Positions 42,701 to 51,798 of a stretch of 64,000 bases of DNA are shown here, piece by piece. The notes under the pieces were generated by a model, which did no database searches, was not told the DNA's origin, and saw nothing but the letters and a program-made list of their open reading frames with translations. Every line of letters begins with the position of its first letter. Position 1 is the first letter of the stretch. This DNA is from Apostichopus japonicus (taxonomy: Eukaryota > Echinodermata > Holothuroidea > Aspidochirotida > Stichopodidae), in NCBI RefSeq assembly GCF_037975245.1, contig NC_092577.1, forward strand, positions 30,531,398-30,595,397, in the 5' to 3' direction. A program made the translations under genes and the position numbers.

Positions 42701-45700
42701 AACAACAGGCAGGTGAGCATTTACCTTACGTTTGAACATGAGGGTGTAGGGGGAGGGGATTTCAGAGGATATGGGGGTGTCCCTTAAGGTTGTAAGGATA
42801 TCCCTGAGAGAAGCTTTACTGCTTCCACTATCTGCCTTCTTCAACATGTTCTTGATGGTTTGGATGTTCCTTTCGGCTCGCCCGTTGGCCTGTTGGTGGT
42901 GAGGTGCACTAGTTTCGTGGGCGATTCCACGTTCCTGGCAAAACTCTTTCATCGCCTCGCTGGTGAGTTGAGGACCATTGTCCGAGATCAGTTTGGCTGG
43001 ACGGCCGAAGTCGGTGACGATGGAGTCCAGCCTGTCGAGGACTGCTTCGCTTCGCGTGTTTGGCAGAGGGTCTGCCCAGACGAATCCGGTGAAGTAGTCG
43101 ACTGCTTGGAGAAACTGCTGGCTCCCGTATTCGAACAGATCGATACCGATGATCTCCATTGCTTGCGAGGTTTGTATGGGTTTCACTGGCAGCTTGGATT
43201 GGCTTCGCTGATGTGTTTGGCATGGGACACAAGATTGAACCATGCGCTCAATATCATTGTTTAGACCTGGCCAGTACACCGATTGTCTGGCACGCAGTCG
43301 AGTCTTCTCGATGCCCTGGTGCTGCTGGTGTAGAACGCTTAGGATCTTGGGTCTCATTGTGTCGGGGATCAAGATCCTGGATCCTTTCAAAATCAACCCA
43401 TCATGTATTGCCATCTCGTGACGGTGCTGCCAATACGCGTAAGTTATTTCATTGCAGCGGTTTTTTTCTGAAGGCCATCCTTTCATGATGTGGCCTTTCA
43501 GAGATTGCAAGTTAGTGTCAGATGCAGTGGCTGCCCGGATTCTGTCTATAATGAACGGTTTCATGTTAGTTATCTCATGAACATGTACGTCTATGTGAGG
43601 GATCGGTTTGGGCTCGCGGTCTGTTGCTATACATCTCGAAAGACAGTCAGCCATGGGGACGTTCTGCGCAGATACGTACAGTACTTGATGGCGTAATTGT
43701 ATCCTTGCAGCTGCAGCATCAGTCTCTGCAGACGGCTTGGCATTTTGCTGATGTCTTTTTTCGCGATATCCTCCAGCGGTTTATGGTCAGAGCAGATGAT
43801 GAATTTGCGGCCGAAAACATGGTACTTAAAATAGTTGGTTGCCCATACTGCAGCTAATGTCTCTCGCTCGATGTTGCTGTAGTTAGCTTCAGCTCTGGTG
43901 AGGGCTTTTGATGCGAAGTGTACCGGCCTCCCGTCCTGCACCAGAACTGCTCTAATCCTTTCATAGATGCATCGCATTGTATTTCGATAGGCTTGCTCGC
44001 GTCGAAGTAGGCAAGAACAGGTGCTTTTGTGATGGTATACTTGATCTTATCCAGCGCTGCATCGTGGTTTTCTGTCCAGACAAATGCGGCGTCGTTCTGA
44101 AGGAGCTTTCTGAGGGGCTCAGTTAGCTGGCTCATTTTTGCGAACTTTGCAAGGTACTGAACGAGCCCGAGAAGCGATTGTAGCTCTTGCTTGGTAGATG
44201 GCGCTTTGAGGTTCCTGATTGCAGACACCTTTGCAGGGTCAGGTGCTATCCCATCGGCGCTTAGGATGTGACCAAATAATTTCACTTTGACCTGGTTGAA
44301 GTAGCACTTGTCGGAGTTTAGCCTGATGTTGTTTTGCCTACAGGCTTGGAATACCTTCTGAAGCGCTATGTCATGCTGCTCTTGGGTTTCAGCAGCAATC
44401 AGTATGTCATCTTTGATGCAGAAGACGTTGGCGATTCCTCCTAGGATACCATCTAGGTCTTGCTGGAAGATGTCTTGAGATGAGATTAGCCCGAATGGTA
44501 GCCGTGTAAAACAAAAACGCCCATAGATGGTACTGAACGTGGTGAGTGTTTGCGATGATGTGTCCAGTGGGATGTTCCAATACCCACTGCGTAGGTCAAG
44601 CGTTGAGAAGATCTTTGTGTTTCGTAGTTCTGGTAAGATGCCGTCTAGGGTTTTTGCGTAGTAGTGTGGGCGCTTGATGAACTTGTTTAGCTCGCGAGGA
44701 TCAAGGCACAGTCTCAGTGAACCGTTGGGCTTGGTCACTAGAACAATGTCATTGACCCAGTCAGTTGGTTCCCGCACCTCGCGAAGCATGCCCAGATCGA
44801 GTAACCGGTCTAACTCTTCACGTAGCGGTTGTTTAAGCGCATCTGGTGTTCGTCGAGCTGGTTTCACCACTGGTTCTGCATTGCTTGTTAGCTCAATGTG
44901 ATATTCGCTCGCAATTTTGCCTATTCCAGTGAAGACATCCTCGTTTTCCTTAATGATGTCTTCCTTCCGACCGTGCATGCATGCTTCATGAATGTCGTAG
45001 GAGGCGCAGCATTGTTGGCGCTCATCACATGTAAACCGAACAATGCCAAGCTCTTTGCATAGATCCAAACCGAACAGGTTGTTACCTGATTCTGTCACGT
45101 AGAAACTAACGCTGTCAACACGTTTTTCTCCATGCTGGACGCTAATCGCAGTTGCGCTTCCAAGATTTGTGATTGGTTTATTCCCATAGCCGCTTAATCG
45201 GACTGGTGATGGCTTAAGGGTGTGCTGTGGCCCGAAAAGTGCCCGATAGGTATCGAAATTGAGGATGTTCGCTTTTGCACCTGTGTCCACTTTTGCTTTG
45301 AGGCACAAACTCTTGTGCTGCTGGGTTTTCACCCTGGCAACCGCGTATTTCACTCCTTCCGTGTTATGCTGGTTCACAGTTTCGATGGTTTCTAGGTCAA
45401 ACCCATAACTGTCCGGATTGTCCGAATCGACGTCTCCGGCGTTAGCATGGATTTCATGTGCTTGTTTGTTTGCCGCGCAGTTTACACTCGGTTTCGACCG
45501 GCATTTCTTCCGCCAGTGGTTCCGCTTGCCACAGTTATTGCAAGTTTGGCCGAACGCTGGGCACTGCTTCGATTTATGAACTAACCCGCAGTTGCCACAT
45601 TCTCTATTTGGTCCAGCACTTGTTTCGCGGTTGTGCTGATATTGCGCTTGCCTAGGATTGTAACGTTTTGTATTTACTGTTTCGGTATCGGCAACCAGGC

Positions 45701-47895
45701 TCTGTTGTTTTCCGCTCATTGATTTGAGTTGTGAATTGGTCGCTTCGCTTATACGCAAACTTTCTAGTGCTGTTTTTAGTGTTGCGTCTGACTCTTTGAG
45801 TCGGAAAAGTCTTGCCTTCGCTGCTGCGTCTGTGCAACCAATGACTAGTTTATCCCTAATCATCTCTTGTTCTATGTCGCCGAACTTACAGTATTCTGCT
45901 AATTGCATCAGGCGCATGTAATATTGGTCGACTGTCTCTTCCTGTTGTTGAGATGATAGGAAAAACTTATGCCTGTCATATAAGACATTCCGTGCTGGCT
46001 TAAAGTGTTCGTCAAGTTTCTTGATTATGCTATCATGGCTTTTGCTTTCTGCGTCTGTTAATGTTAGTGATTATAGGCGCTTTCGGCATTCCATGCCCAT
46101 TATAGTTTTGAGTGTGGCTACCTGGACAGCTTGTTCTTTCTGGTCTAGGCCAACAGCTATCCTATAATCCAGCCAGGCTTCTTTAAACGCAGTCCAGTTT
46201 GTTTCCAGGTTCCCCGCGCAAACCATCGGTGACGGCGGCGGAATTGAATATGCCATGTTTTGAGCAAAGGCTGTGATACAGTACAACGGAATAAAGCTTA
46301 TACTCACACCTAAACACAGCAGCCTATCGTACGTTACCAGTGTTCAGTTCCGGTATTCACGTGCAACGATCGCTGGTTTCATTCGGCGATTTAGCCACAA
46401 TGTTCCACGTATTCGACGATTTCGCGATGAGAATCACGTCGCAGGGTCACCATGATATGTTCTTGTTAATGATTTTAGATAATAATAACAAACACAAAGA
46501 GATATGATGTAAAACAGAAACTATGGTGTATTGACTCGACATACGTCGTACTAAGGATCTTGCGAGAGTGACATGTAAACAAAAACATGTATGGAACGCC
46601 AGAAAAGCTTAAATGTAACACTGGCCTATCTTTGTATCTACAAGTATCAGAAGTTGAAAAGTAAGACTACTAAGACGGGGGGTGTTGATGGAGTGATGTG
46701 TATACGCAAATAAGATAATACAATAAGATTTATAAAGGGTACTAAATATCAGGCTGCATCAGTCCAATCGAATTTCTGCAAAGTGCCCTTTGACGTCGGT
46801 GCCTCCCCCCAGATTAAAAGTGCTTCCACTGCCCTTGTGTACCTTGCTAATTTTAATACATTATGTATTATTGAATTACGTACTATTTTAACTCGTTTGT
46901 TTTTTGGGTTTAAAAGTGATATTGAATGAGGTTTCTCAAGTTAGCAAGAGGCCAGGGAACCAGAATGAACATTCGGGAAGGGCTGTTTCCTGCCATCTGA
47001 GGGGTTTGTAAAACCAAAAATGTTCTTGTACGCTCCGCGCCAACCAATGGTGGCGCTCCGCTCAGATAGTCATGCCTACAACTTTGAAAATCCATATCAA
47101 TCGCAAAAAGTGCTCCCCCCCTTTCAAATTCCTGGCTACGTCGCTGGGCCTTGCCTATACTAGTTAATTACTTTACTAGTATAGTCAGTATTGCGAAGTT
47201 CGGCATACTGCGAAGTTTTGGACACCCTAAGAAATACACGATTTCACCATGAAAAACTACAGGAAGAGCCAAATTTCACCAAAAAGTACGAAGCTACAGT
47301 TATTTTCTCTCACAAATGACCCGTGTGCAAGAAATTACTTACATATTTGTCAACAAAATGACGAAGATCTATGAAGTCTGTTATAATTACTGAAAGAGCA
47401 ACTGCGCCACCCATTTTATCACCAGCTCCACACTGTGGGTTGCGCGTCCGAACTTCGCAATACTCTAGCAAAGAAATACCAGTTCCACAATCACGAAGAA
47501 TCTTCTTGGAAAACAACGTGAAAACAGTTTGCAGGAAAGAAAGTTTGGCCGTGTATCGTACTATAACACAATTCTCCCACCATATGAAGTATATTTTCTG
47601 GTGAATTATACCAGAAGATTTAGTTTTGGGGTGTTTTAAGTCTTAAGTGTCCGAACTTCGAAGTCACCATGCTACTAATAAGGTAGGCTATGTGGCGTTA
47701 TAACGTAAGACTGCCGACATTTCGCCAAAAGGGAAGCGTAGCTTTTCAATAACTGGTATATGGAGGATTCAATAATACATTTAATTTAAATCATGAAGAA
47801 AATGTACTTAAGATACAGATAGTACTTACGGACAGGCGAAAGTCGAAATGTTCATGTGCGAAAATAATCATGAACTGCCTAAGGGGCGCAGCCAT
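27724..47895 (-). CDS. TRMT11: tRNA (guanine-10-N2)-methyltransferase catalytic subunit
   Basis: Catalytic subunit that, with TRMT112, makes m2G at position 10 of tRNAs in the cytoplasm. Eleven exons in transcript order: 47895-47830, 39643-39575, 38219-37968, 36821-36684, 36559-36403, 35461-35330, 34914-34783, 33048-32976, 32070-31939, 29271-29151 and 27858-27724. Every junction keeps frame; 468 residues against 463 in human. Exons 1-4 encode the N-terminal THUMP-related region. Exon 5 has RHFIGNTSMDA and, across the exon 5/6 junction, the SAM-binding motif DPFVGTGSLL. Exons 7/8 join to give the catalytic DPPYGIRE motif. Exons 9-10 give GRLVYWLP and ISRRLITMEKY. The start MAAPLRQFMIIFAHEHFDF aligns with the family N-terminus. 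Intron 1 (8.2 kb) is filled by nested transposons. The start codon is 372 bp from that of divergent FAM8A1. Confidence 0.95.
28047..28258. mobile_element. Short MITE with about 38-bp inverted ends (TRMT11 intron 10)
   Basis: The left end begins TTACGAGTTTAACTCGGTTT. The right end is its imperfect complement, ending GGTTGAACTCGTAA, and both ends carry GCCCTCGCTT. The element is 212 bp with no coding potential. A target-site duplication was not clear. Confidence 0.6.
29423..29500 (-). repeat. tRNA-like sequence (SINE head or tRNA pseudogene)
   Basis: On the minus strand an A-box-like GGGTAGTTCAACGGTAAGAT is followed about 45 nt later by a degenerate B box GATTTTGATCC (29445-29435). This is the layout of a tRNA-derived SINE. 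The acceptor stem does not pair well, so a working tRNA is unlikely. It lies within TRMT11 intron 9. Confidence 0.45.
30465..30585 (+). mobile_element. LINE-like 3' tail fragment in TRMT11 intron 9
   Basis: Contains GCCCAAAAGGGTTTCT and ends GATGAAACAAATAAATCAAT before an A-rich stretch. This is typical of a truncated non-LTR retrotransposon tail. The similarity to 24165-24296 is limited to the last part. No coding sequence remains. Confidence 0.35.
33457..34178. mobile_element. hAT-like MITE, copy 2 (inverted relative to copy 1)
   Basis: Same family as 2398-3053, in opposite orientation, in TRMT11 intron 7. It starts CAGGGATGTAAGT and ends ACTTACATCCCTG, flanked on both sides by TTACTG (33451-33456 and 34179-34184), again a 6-bp duplication. 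The right terminus is duplicated: TACATCCCTG occurs at about 34121-34130 and again at 34169-34178, each preceded by GGATTTCCGTAAAAATAC. The internal duplicated GCTAGCCTAACATAACG block is shared with copy 1. A short frame ending NRHSSFLSLKNLA is similar in both copies but is too short to be called a gene. Confidence 0.8.
35687..35875. repeat. 96-bp tandem duplication in TRMT11 intron 5
   Basis: Two units beginning CTGAAACTTAG (35687 and 35783) share ATGCATACATT and TTTATTGTTAAATTTTTTAA with few differences. It is local intronic duplication with no other signal. Confidence 0.8.
36221..36246. repeat. Poly(A) tract
   Basis: A run of about 25 A residues in TRMT11 intron 5. It could be the tail of a degraded retroposon, but no element was recognised upstream. 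Confidence 0.7.
37402..37786. mobile_element. hAT-like MITE (TRMT11 intron 3)
   Basis: The termini CAGTGGCGGAGC (37402) and GCTCCGCCACTG (37775-37786) are perfect 12-bp inverted repeats. The flanks are CTAGCAGC and ATAGCAGC, an 8-bp target-site duplication with one mismatch, as expected for hAT. Sub-terminal G and C runs are typical. An internal GTGGTGGCGCTCCGCTCAGA block is shared with elements ending near 47146 and 58587. No transposase. Confidence 0.85.
38620..39020. repeat. Unclassified repeat-like segment with central palindrome
   Basis: A GC-richer block within TRMT11 intron 2. It has a perfect 20-bp palindrome ATATCAAACATGTTTGATAT near 38760 and inverted-looking GACCCGACTGC/GCGTCGGGTC-type ends. 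It looks like a MITE, but the ends could not be fixed. Confidence 0.3.
41871..42039 (-). repeat. 3' LTR of the gypsy-type element
   Basis: 169 bp on the + strand from TGATATGTTCTTG to AAATGTAACA. It matches the other LTR except for one extra A (ACAAAAGAG against ACAAAGAG) and one substitution (GTGAGATG against GTGACATG). Confidence 0.95.
42040..42050 (-). promoter_or_regulatory. Polypurine tract of the gypsy-type element
   Basis: AAGAAGGGGGA on the minus strand directly abuts the 3' LTR, the expected place for the plus-strand primer. Confidence 0.75.
42293..43654 (-). pseudogene. Integrase segment of the gypsy-type pol
   Basis: 453 codons from an internal Met. An N-terminal HHCC zinc-binding region (HQQHQG ... 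CVPC) is followed by the catalytic core with D (GIDLFEYG), D (LISDNGPQLTSE) and E (QQANGRAERN). A basic C-terminal region follows. Upstream, the frame is separated from RNase H by an apparent small insertion near 43680 (repeated GTAC). The segment itself is intact. Confidence 0.9.
43680..43960 (-). pseudogene. RNase H segment of the gypsy-type pol (frame-shifted)
   Basis: Encodes the RNase H region (VQDGRPVHFASKALTRAE, NIERETLAAVWA, SDHKPLED) in a frame different from both the upstream reverse transcriptase and the downstream integrase. The shifts lie near 43955 and 43680. Sequencing or assembly error is possible for either. Confidence 0.85.
43955..46256 (-). pseudogene. Gag, protease and reverse transcriptase of the gypsy-type element
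   Basis: One frame from a Met at 46256 (MAYSIPPPSPMVCAG), interrupted by an in-frame TAA at 46073-46071. Then come a capsid-like region, two CCHC zinc knuckles (CGNCGLVHKSKQC and CNNCGKRNHWRKKC), and an aspartic protease motif (KVDTGAKANIL). The reverse transcriptase follows with LPFGL and an unusual IKDD at the catalytic box, where YxDD or FxDD is usual. The frame breaks at the start of RNase H near 43955. An alternative upstream Met lies at 46307. Confidence 0.92.
46435..46452 (-). promoter_or_regulatory. Putative primer-binding site of the gypsy-type element
   Basis: TGGTGACCCTGCGACGTG on the minus strand directly follows the 5' LTR. It starts with TGG, as expected for pairing to a tRNA 3' CCA end. 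The priming tRNA was not identified. Confidence 0.6.
46453..46620 (-). repeat. 5' LTR of the gypsy-type element
   Basis: 168 bp, about 99 percent identical to 41871-42039, flanked by CTGGC on its outer side. Confidence 0.95.
47178..47675. repeat. Repeat with GCGAAGTT-type inverted ends
   Basis: The left side has GCGAAGTTCGGCATACTGCG and GCGAAGTTTTGGACACC. The right side has the imperfect complement GTGTCCGAACTTCGAAG, with another GTCCGAACTTCGCAATA inside. It resembles a MITE with diverged termini, about 220 bp from TRMT11 exon 1. No clear target-site duplication. Confidence 0.4.
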
Positions 47896-48267
47896 ATTGT
47901 TGTTAAAGTAAGTGGAAATAAACAATTGTGTTGGCGAGTGACATTACCAAAGTCAAATTTTGCATTTAACAATAAAAATATCAATATAAAAACTTAAATA
48001 ATCTTTTTACCACTAAATATTAATGATACAAGGTTGCCTTTTTTTAAATATCATAAAAGACGAAATATGGATTCCATCTTACACTGGAGATTAATCGTCT
48101 GTAGGTTTTAAGTTTATGTAATACTTACTATACTGTAAATACGGTTCTAAAATCTTTGCTTTCTTATACAGTATACATAGGCCTATACATGCAAGAAAAG
48201 CGGAAATCTCTTGCTTCAACTTAAATATTTCACTTGGAGATTTGGAAGATAAGGCTAGCAAGACCAG
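47896..48267. promoter_or_regulatory. Bidirectional promoter region, TRMT11/FAM8A1
   Basis: 372 bp lie between two divergent start codons. The sequence is AT-rich with no clear TATA or ETS motif. The shared-promoter role is inferred from spacing. Confidence 0.5.
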
Positions 48268-51200
48268 ATGTCTTCAGACATCGACAAGGTGGCGGAAGAA
48301 TTAAGAAGAAGAGGCGTAGCCTCTCAAGATTCGAAAGAACAATGTAGGACGACATCTGAATCAAGTCCAATGCAAACAACATCTTCAAAACAATATGTGC
48401 AGGCAGTTTCCCAATGGCTAGACTTATACAGGAGCCATTACATGGCCCACTATACAATGACGGTTGCACCATATTACATGGCAATGGGCTATGCCCAAGC
48501 AGCTTGTCAGTTTATGGTGAGCCAGTCTGGTTCTGGTAACGTTATTAACATCAATAGTGGTGCTAATCCATTGTCAGGGACACCACAACCTAACCAAGCA
48601 GCTAGTGTTGGGAATGCACAGAATGGTGGACGTGTTCTTGGTGAGGACTTTTTCTCTCTTTATTTCTTTCCTATTTGCCCTCCTCACATGATTGAAAATT
48701 GGCAGGCCATAGGTGTGCTAGACTCTCTGGGAGGTTTTCTTTGCTAATCTTCTTCTTTAATATCTTTTGAGGATCCACATCATGGACATTCAGCACTCTT
48801 TTCCAAGATTGATTGTTTTCTTTTTACATGCCTACATATATTAAGTTGGGCCTTAGCATCATTTGTGGTTCTTGTTTCTTGTTAAAGAGCTCTACAAAGT
48901 TACACAGTCAGAATATTACCTTAAGCATAAAACATTATCAAGGTGAAATGTTTTGCTACTTCTCCCAGTGCAGTTGCTTCATGTTTGTTCTTTTGCAGTG
49001 TCCATCAAATGACTTAAAATATATGCAAATTATTTAGATAAATTTAGACAACTAACACTTTGTTTGATGAATACACCTTGAGAACGGTACGCCTACCATC
49101 TATATCATATATCTCATATATATATTTCATAATTAAATGAAAGTTGTTTTGTTTTTCTTTTACAGCCCGTGAATATGTAGTCCCTTCCATCTACCGGAGG
49201 GTTTTTGCCGAGTTAATCGATTTTGTGCTCCTTTTTTCAATCAAACTGACCATTACTATGTATGCCATACTTTACTTTGGTATTGTGTAAGTATACGTTC
49301 AATGTCTTTCCTATGATACAAATAGCCATTAGAAATATACATTGAAATGTGTTGGGTGCTTTAAACGCACTCATTTGGCTGTTATCAGTTTTCACACTCT
49401 GAGCTTCAAGGAGTCACCAAATTGAAAAATGTGCATTTGCTCATACATCTATGTGTCTATATTTCACATAGGAAGACTGTTCCTTCAGGATATTGTAACA
49501 TTCTGCAATAAAAGTTCTATACTATAAAATCCTTACCAGTGAATTCAATGGTTTGAGGCCCACAAATGAGTACTACCAATAATAGATAGAAATTTCTTTT
49601 CTGGTTCTCACTTAATTCTTGGAAAACTCCTTAACTCACTTGGTCTACATTAGTCAGATAGGTGGAATTTTAAGCTAATCATATGACAAGGATTCACAAA
49701 GCCAACTGGCTTTGTGGTTTGTTTAATGGGTAGGGGGGGGCGGGCTTTTCTTGGCTATGACTTATTTTTTTTTTTTGGGTTAGATAATTACTGAGCCCTA
49801 AATGAAGGCTTCAACACAACTAGCATTATTAGTAAATATTATAAATTATTATTTCCAGTGACCAAACCTCATTTGCTCTGAAATTCCTGGCAGAAGAAAT
49901 TGATGAAGATGCCACGATGGACGACTTACAACAGGTGTTAGGAATTGCTGTGATTTACAGGTCATTTGTCTGCATTTATGAGGTATTTGATATTCATGAA
50001 TATGCAAAGTGGTCTTTTTCGATACACTGTATCAGTCAAGGTTTATTAATGGCTGATGAATGCAAGTATGCTGCTTCCCCTACTCCTGGTGGCAATAATA
50101 ATAAAGCCAGTTAGTATTTCCTCACACATCTCTTACATGATGCACTAACCACTGCCTGCTTTCCCCTACCCATTTCACCTCCCCTCAAGTTGCTGAAAGT
50201 TGCTAAATCTAGTAATGTCATTAAATATTGCACTATGACATTGCTGTCAGCCCTCTCCCTCCTTCCTTCCTTCCCTCTTAAAGGCATTGAAGACTCACCC
50301 CAAACTGCGTGCGGCCATCTGAAAAAGTTAACTTTCTGTTGCTTGCGTGTGACGTTTTGTTCGTGTCGCTACAAAATGCAGACAGTAATGAAACGTGATA
50401 CCTTAATTGTTATCTTTAGCTGGACCTGAGATGTCCATCACTGTATCGTTTGTATACTGTGCTGTGGGAATTGACCGCAGCTGTATGTACTGACTGTACA
50501 CTAGTGTCTAATTACCGATGGTACTGTAGCAAGCTGTTTGTGTATTTTCTGGGATCGATGGTGGAGTTTCAAAACTTCTGTTACACCTGATTCGAAACTA
50601 GATCAAATTACCGGCATTAGAAGTTTCTTTTTGCGCAAGTCTTCACACCCTTTAAAGTTTCTAAATTGTGAATTTGTTTTTTTGTGCAATCATCATGCAA
50701 ACTTGCGATGTTCGGTCAATAACTCATAACTACATATGCATGTTTTTTTTTCATAAACTCCCCCATCGTAGACGATATTTCTTGCGAGTACTATGAGAAG
50801 GGCCACGCTGGGTGGCGCTACTCCCGGCAAGTTTCTGATGGGCCTGCGTACCATCTCCTGCGAGAGAGTCCAGACCATCGCTCCCAGGAGAGTTCAAGTA
50901 ACCCTACCAGATAACCTGACGTATACACAGTGAGTAATCGGTCGAAAACAAGAAAGTTAACAGTGCGTAAGTTTAAGTTAACGGTAAAGGAAGAATAGGT
51001 AGATTTCACACACAACCACCACACAGGAGGATTGAATGTACGAGCATCACATTAATGCCAACAGAAATATCTAGTCGATAATGAGGGGAAATGATATAAT
51101 GTGTCAGGATCAATAGGTTTCCCAAACTTGAGAGAGTCGCATCGTATAAGTCGGCGATGGCTGTTTTGCCGAAACAGATTGTGTGGTGTGGTTTTAATGG

Positions 51201-51798
51201 TCGGTTATTAAACTATCAACGATATACAGAGCTGAAGTTAGTGATGAATTCCACGGTGTCATGGATTGACTACACTATACCCGTGTCAGTTAACGATCTT
51301 TTATAGTCAACCCATTCATTTGATTACCAGTGAAAATCAGGTACCGTTTTGACTGTAGTTTGACTAACACACTGTTACCAGGAGTTGACTACACCTTCTG
51401 ACACAGACTATAACCAGTCAACTGTCACATTTATTACAAGTCAGTCAGATTTTGTAACTAGTGTAACCGCCTTGCGCATGGGTTAACTATATCTGTGTGG
51501 TGTTATGAGTCTAAATGTTTTTATTACTCATTCAGTTTGTTAAGTTAATTAAGGCCAAAGTTTCATGTGTTCAATATTTTCTCTCTCTCCACCTCTCTCT
51601 GTCCTTATTCTTTCCAGAGCATTTGGTCGTGCGGTCATCAAGAACTTCTCGATGGCTTTCTTTTTCCCAGCATGCATCACCATCTTTTTCAATCCCCACC
51701 TGCGTTCTACCTACGACATCATAACCAAGACTATGGTTGTATCCGTTAGTCAAGATTTTCCCAACGATGTAAACAACAACAGGAACCCTGGAAGGTAA
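48268..51798 (+). CDS. FAM8A1: FAM8A1-like RDD-domain membrane protein
   Basis: FAM8A1 is a multipass ER membrane protein that joins the HRD1-SEL1L ubiquitin-ligase complex and promotes ER-associated degradation. Five exons: 48268-48640, 49166-49286, 49859-49982, 50772-50929 and 51618-51798; all phases agree, 318 residues. The N-terminal 125 residues are polar and poorly conserved, except for YVQAVSQWLDLYRSHY. The RDD-type domain follows: AREYVVPSIYRRVFAELIDF leading into a first membrane segment (VLLFSIKLTITMYAILYFG), then EEIDEDATMDDLQQVLG with a second segment, the conserved GGATPGKFLMGLR, and a third segment (FSMAFFFPACITIFF). The start is the first ATG of the open exon. A TTAA-flanked MITE lies in intron 3. 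An AATAAA at 52316-52321 may end the transcript. Confidence 0.93.
50278..50655. mobile_element. TTAA-flanked MITE, copy 1 (FAM8A1 intron 3)
   Basis: A 378-bp sequence bounded by TTAA (50278-50281 and 50652-50655). It begins AGGCATTGAAGACTC and ends TTCACACCCT. It is closely similar to 55107-55402 plus 58596-58670, also bounded by TTAA. The TTAA target suggests a piggyBac- or Kolobok-mobilised element. No coding capacity. Confidence 0.75.

Larger units (their letters stand above)
41871..46620 (-). mobile_element. Ty3/gypsy-type LTR retrotransposon
   Basis: A complete 4,750-bp element with two LTRs (169 and 168 bp), TG...CA ends and an exact 5-bp target-site duplication CTGGC (41866-41870 and 46621-46625). 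The order gag, protease, reverse transcriptase, RNase H, integrase is Ty3/gypsy-type. It is in the same orientation as TRMT11. The LTRs differ by one indel and one substitution, so insertion was recent, yet the coding region carries one nonsense codon and two frameshifts. No envelope-like frame was seen. Confidence 0.95.
41199..46837. mobile_element. Inner hAT-like element split by an LTR retrotransposon
   Basis: The left end CAAGGGCGGCGGAA (41199) and right end TTCCACTGCCCTTG (46824-46837) are imperfect inverted repeats. They are flanked by an exact 8-bp duplication TGTACCTT (41191-41198 and 46838-46845). Removing the LTR element leaves about 0.9 kb. It lies inside the outer element 40185-47146 and therefore inserted later. 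Confidence 0.8.
40185..47146. mobile_element. Outer hAT-like element containing nested insertions
   Basis: The left end CAGGGACATAGCCAGG (40185) and right end CCTGGCTACGTCGCTG (47131-47146) are near-perfect inverted repeats. They are flanked by an exact 8-bp duplication GGCCTTGC (40177-40184 and 47147-47154). Subtracting the inner elements leaves a non-autonomous element of roughly 1.3 kb. It fills most of TRMT11 intron 1. A family motif CAGGGCGTAGCCAGTATGTA occurs inside at 40880 and, with one extra G, at 41356, marking further related fragments. No transposase was recognised. Confidence 0.85.

Noticed and set aside
42860-43264. Plus-strand open frames across the gypsy-type element
   Set aside because: They are antisense shadows of the integrase frame.
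43954-43977. Programmed ribosomal frameshift between reverse transcriptase and RNase H
   Set aside because: The break falls inside a domain boundary where this class does not normally shift, and a second break and a nonsense codon are present. Mutation or sequencing error is more likely.
49166-49286. Apparent one-base frameshift in FAM8A1 exon 2
   Set aside because: It came from a coordinate slip. With the acceptor ending at 49165 the exon is 121 nt and all phases agree.
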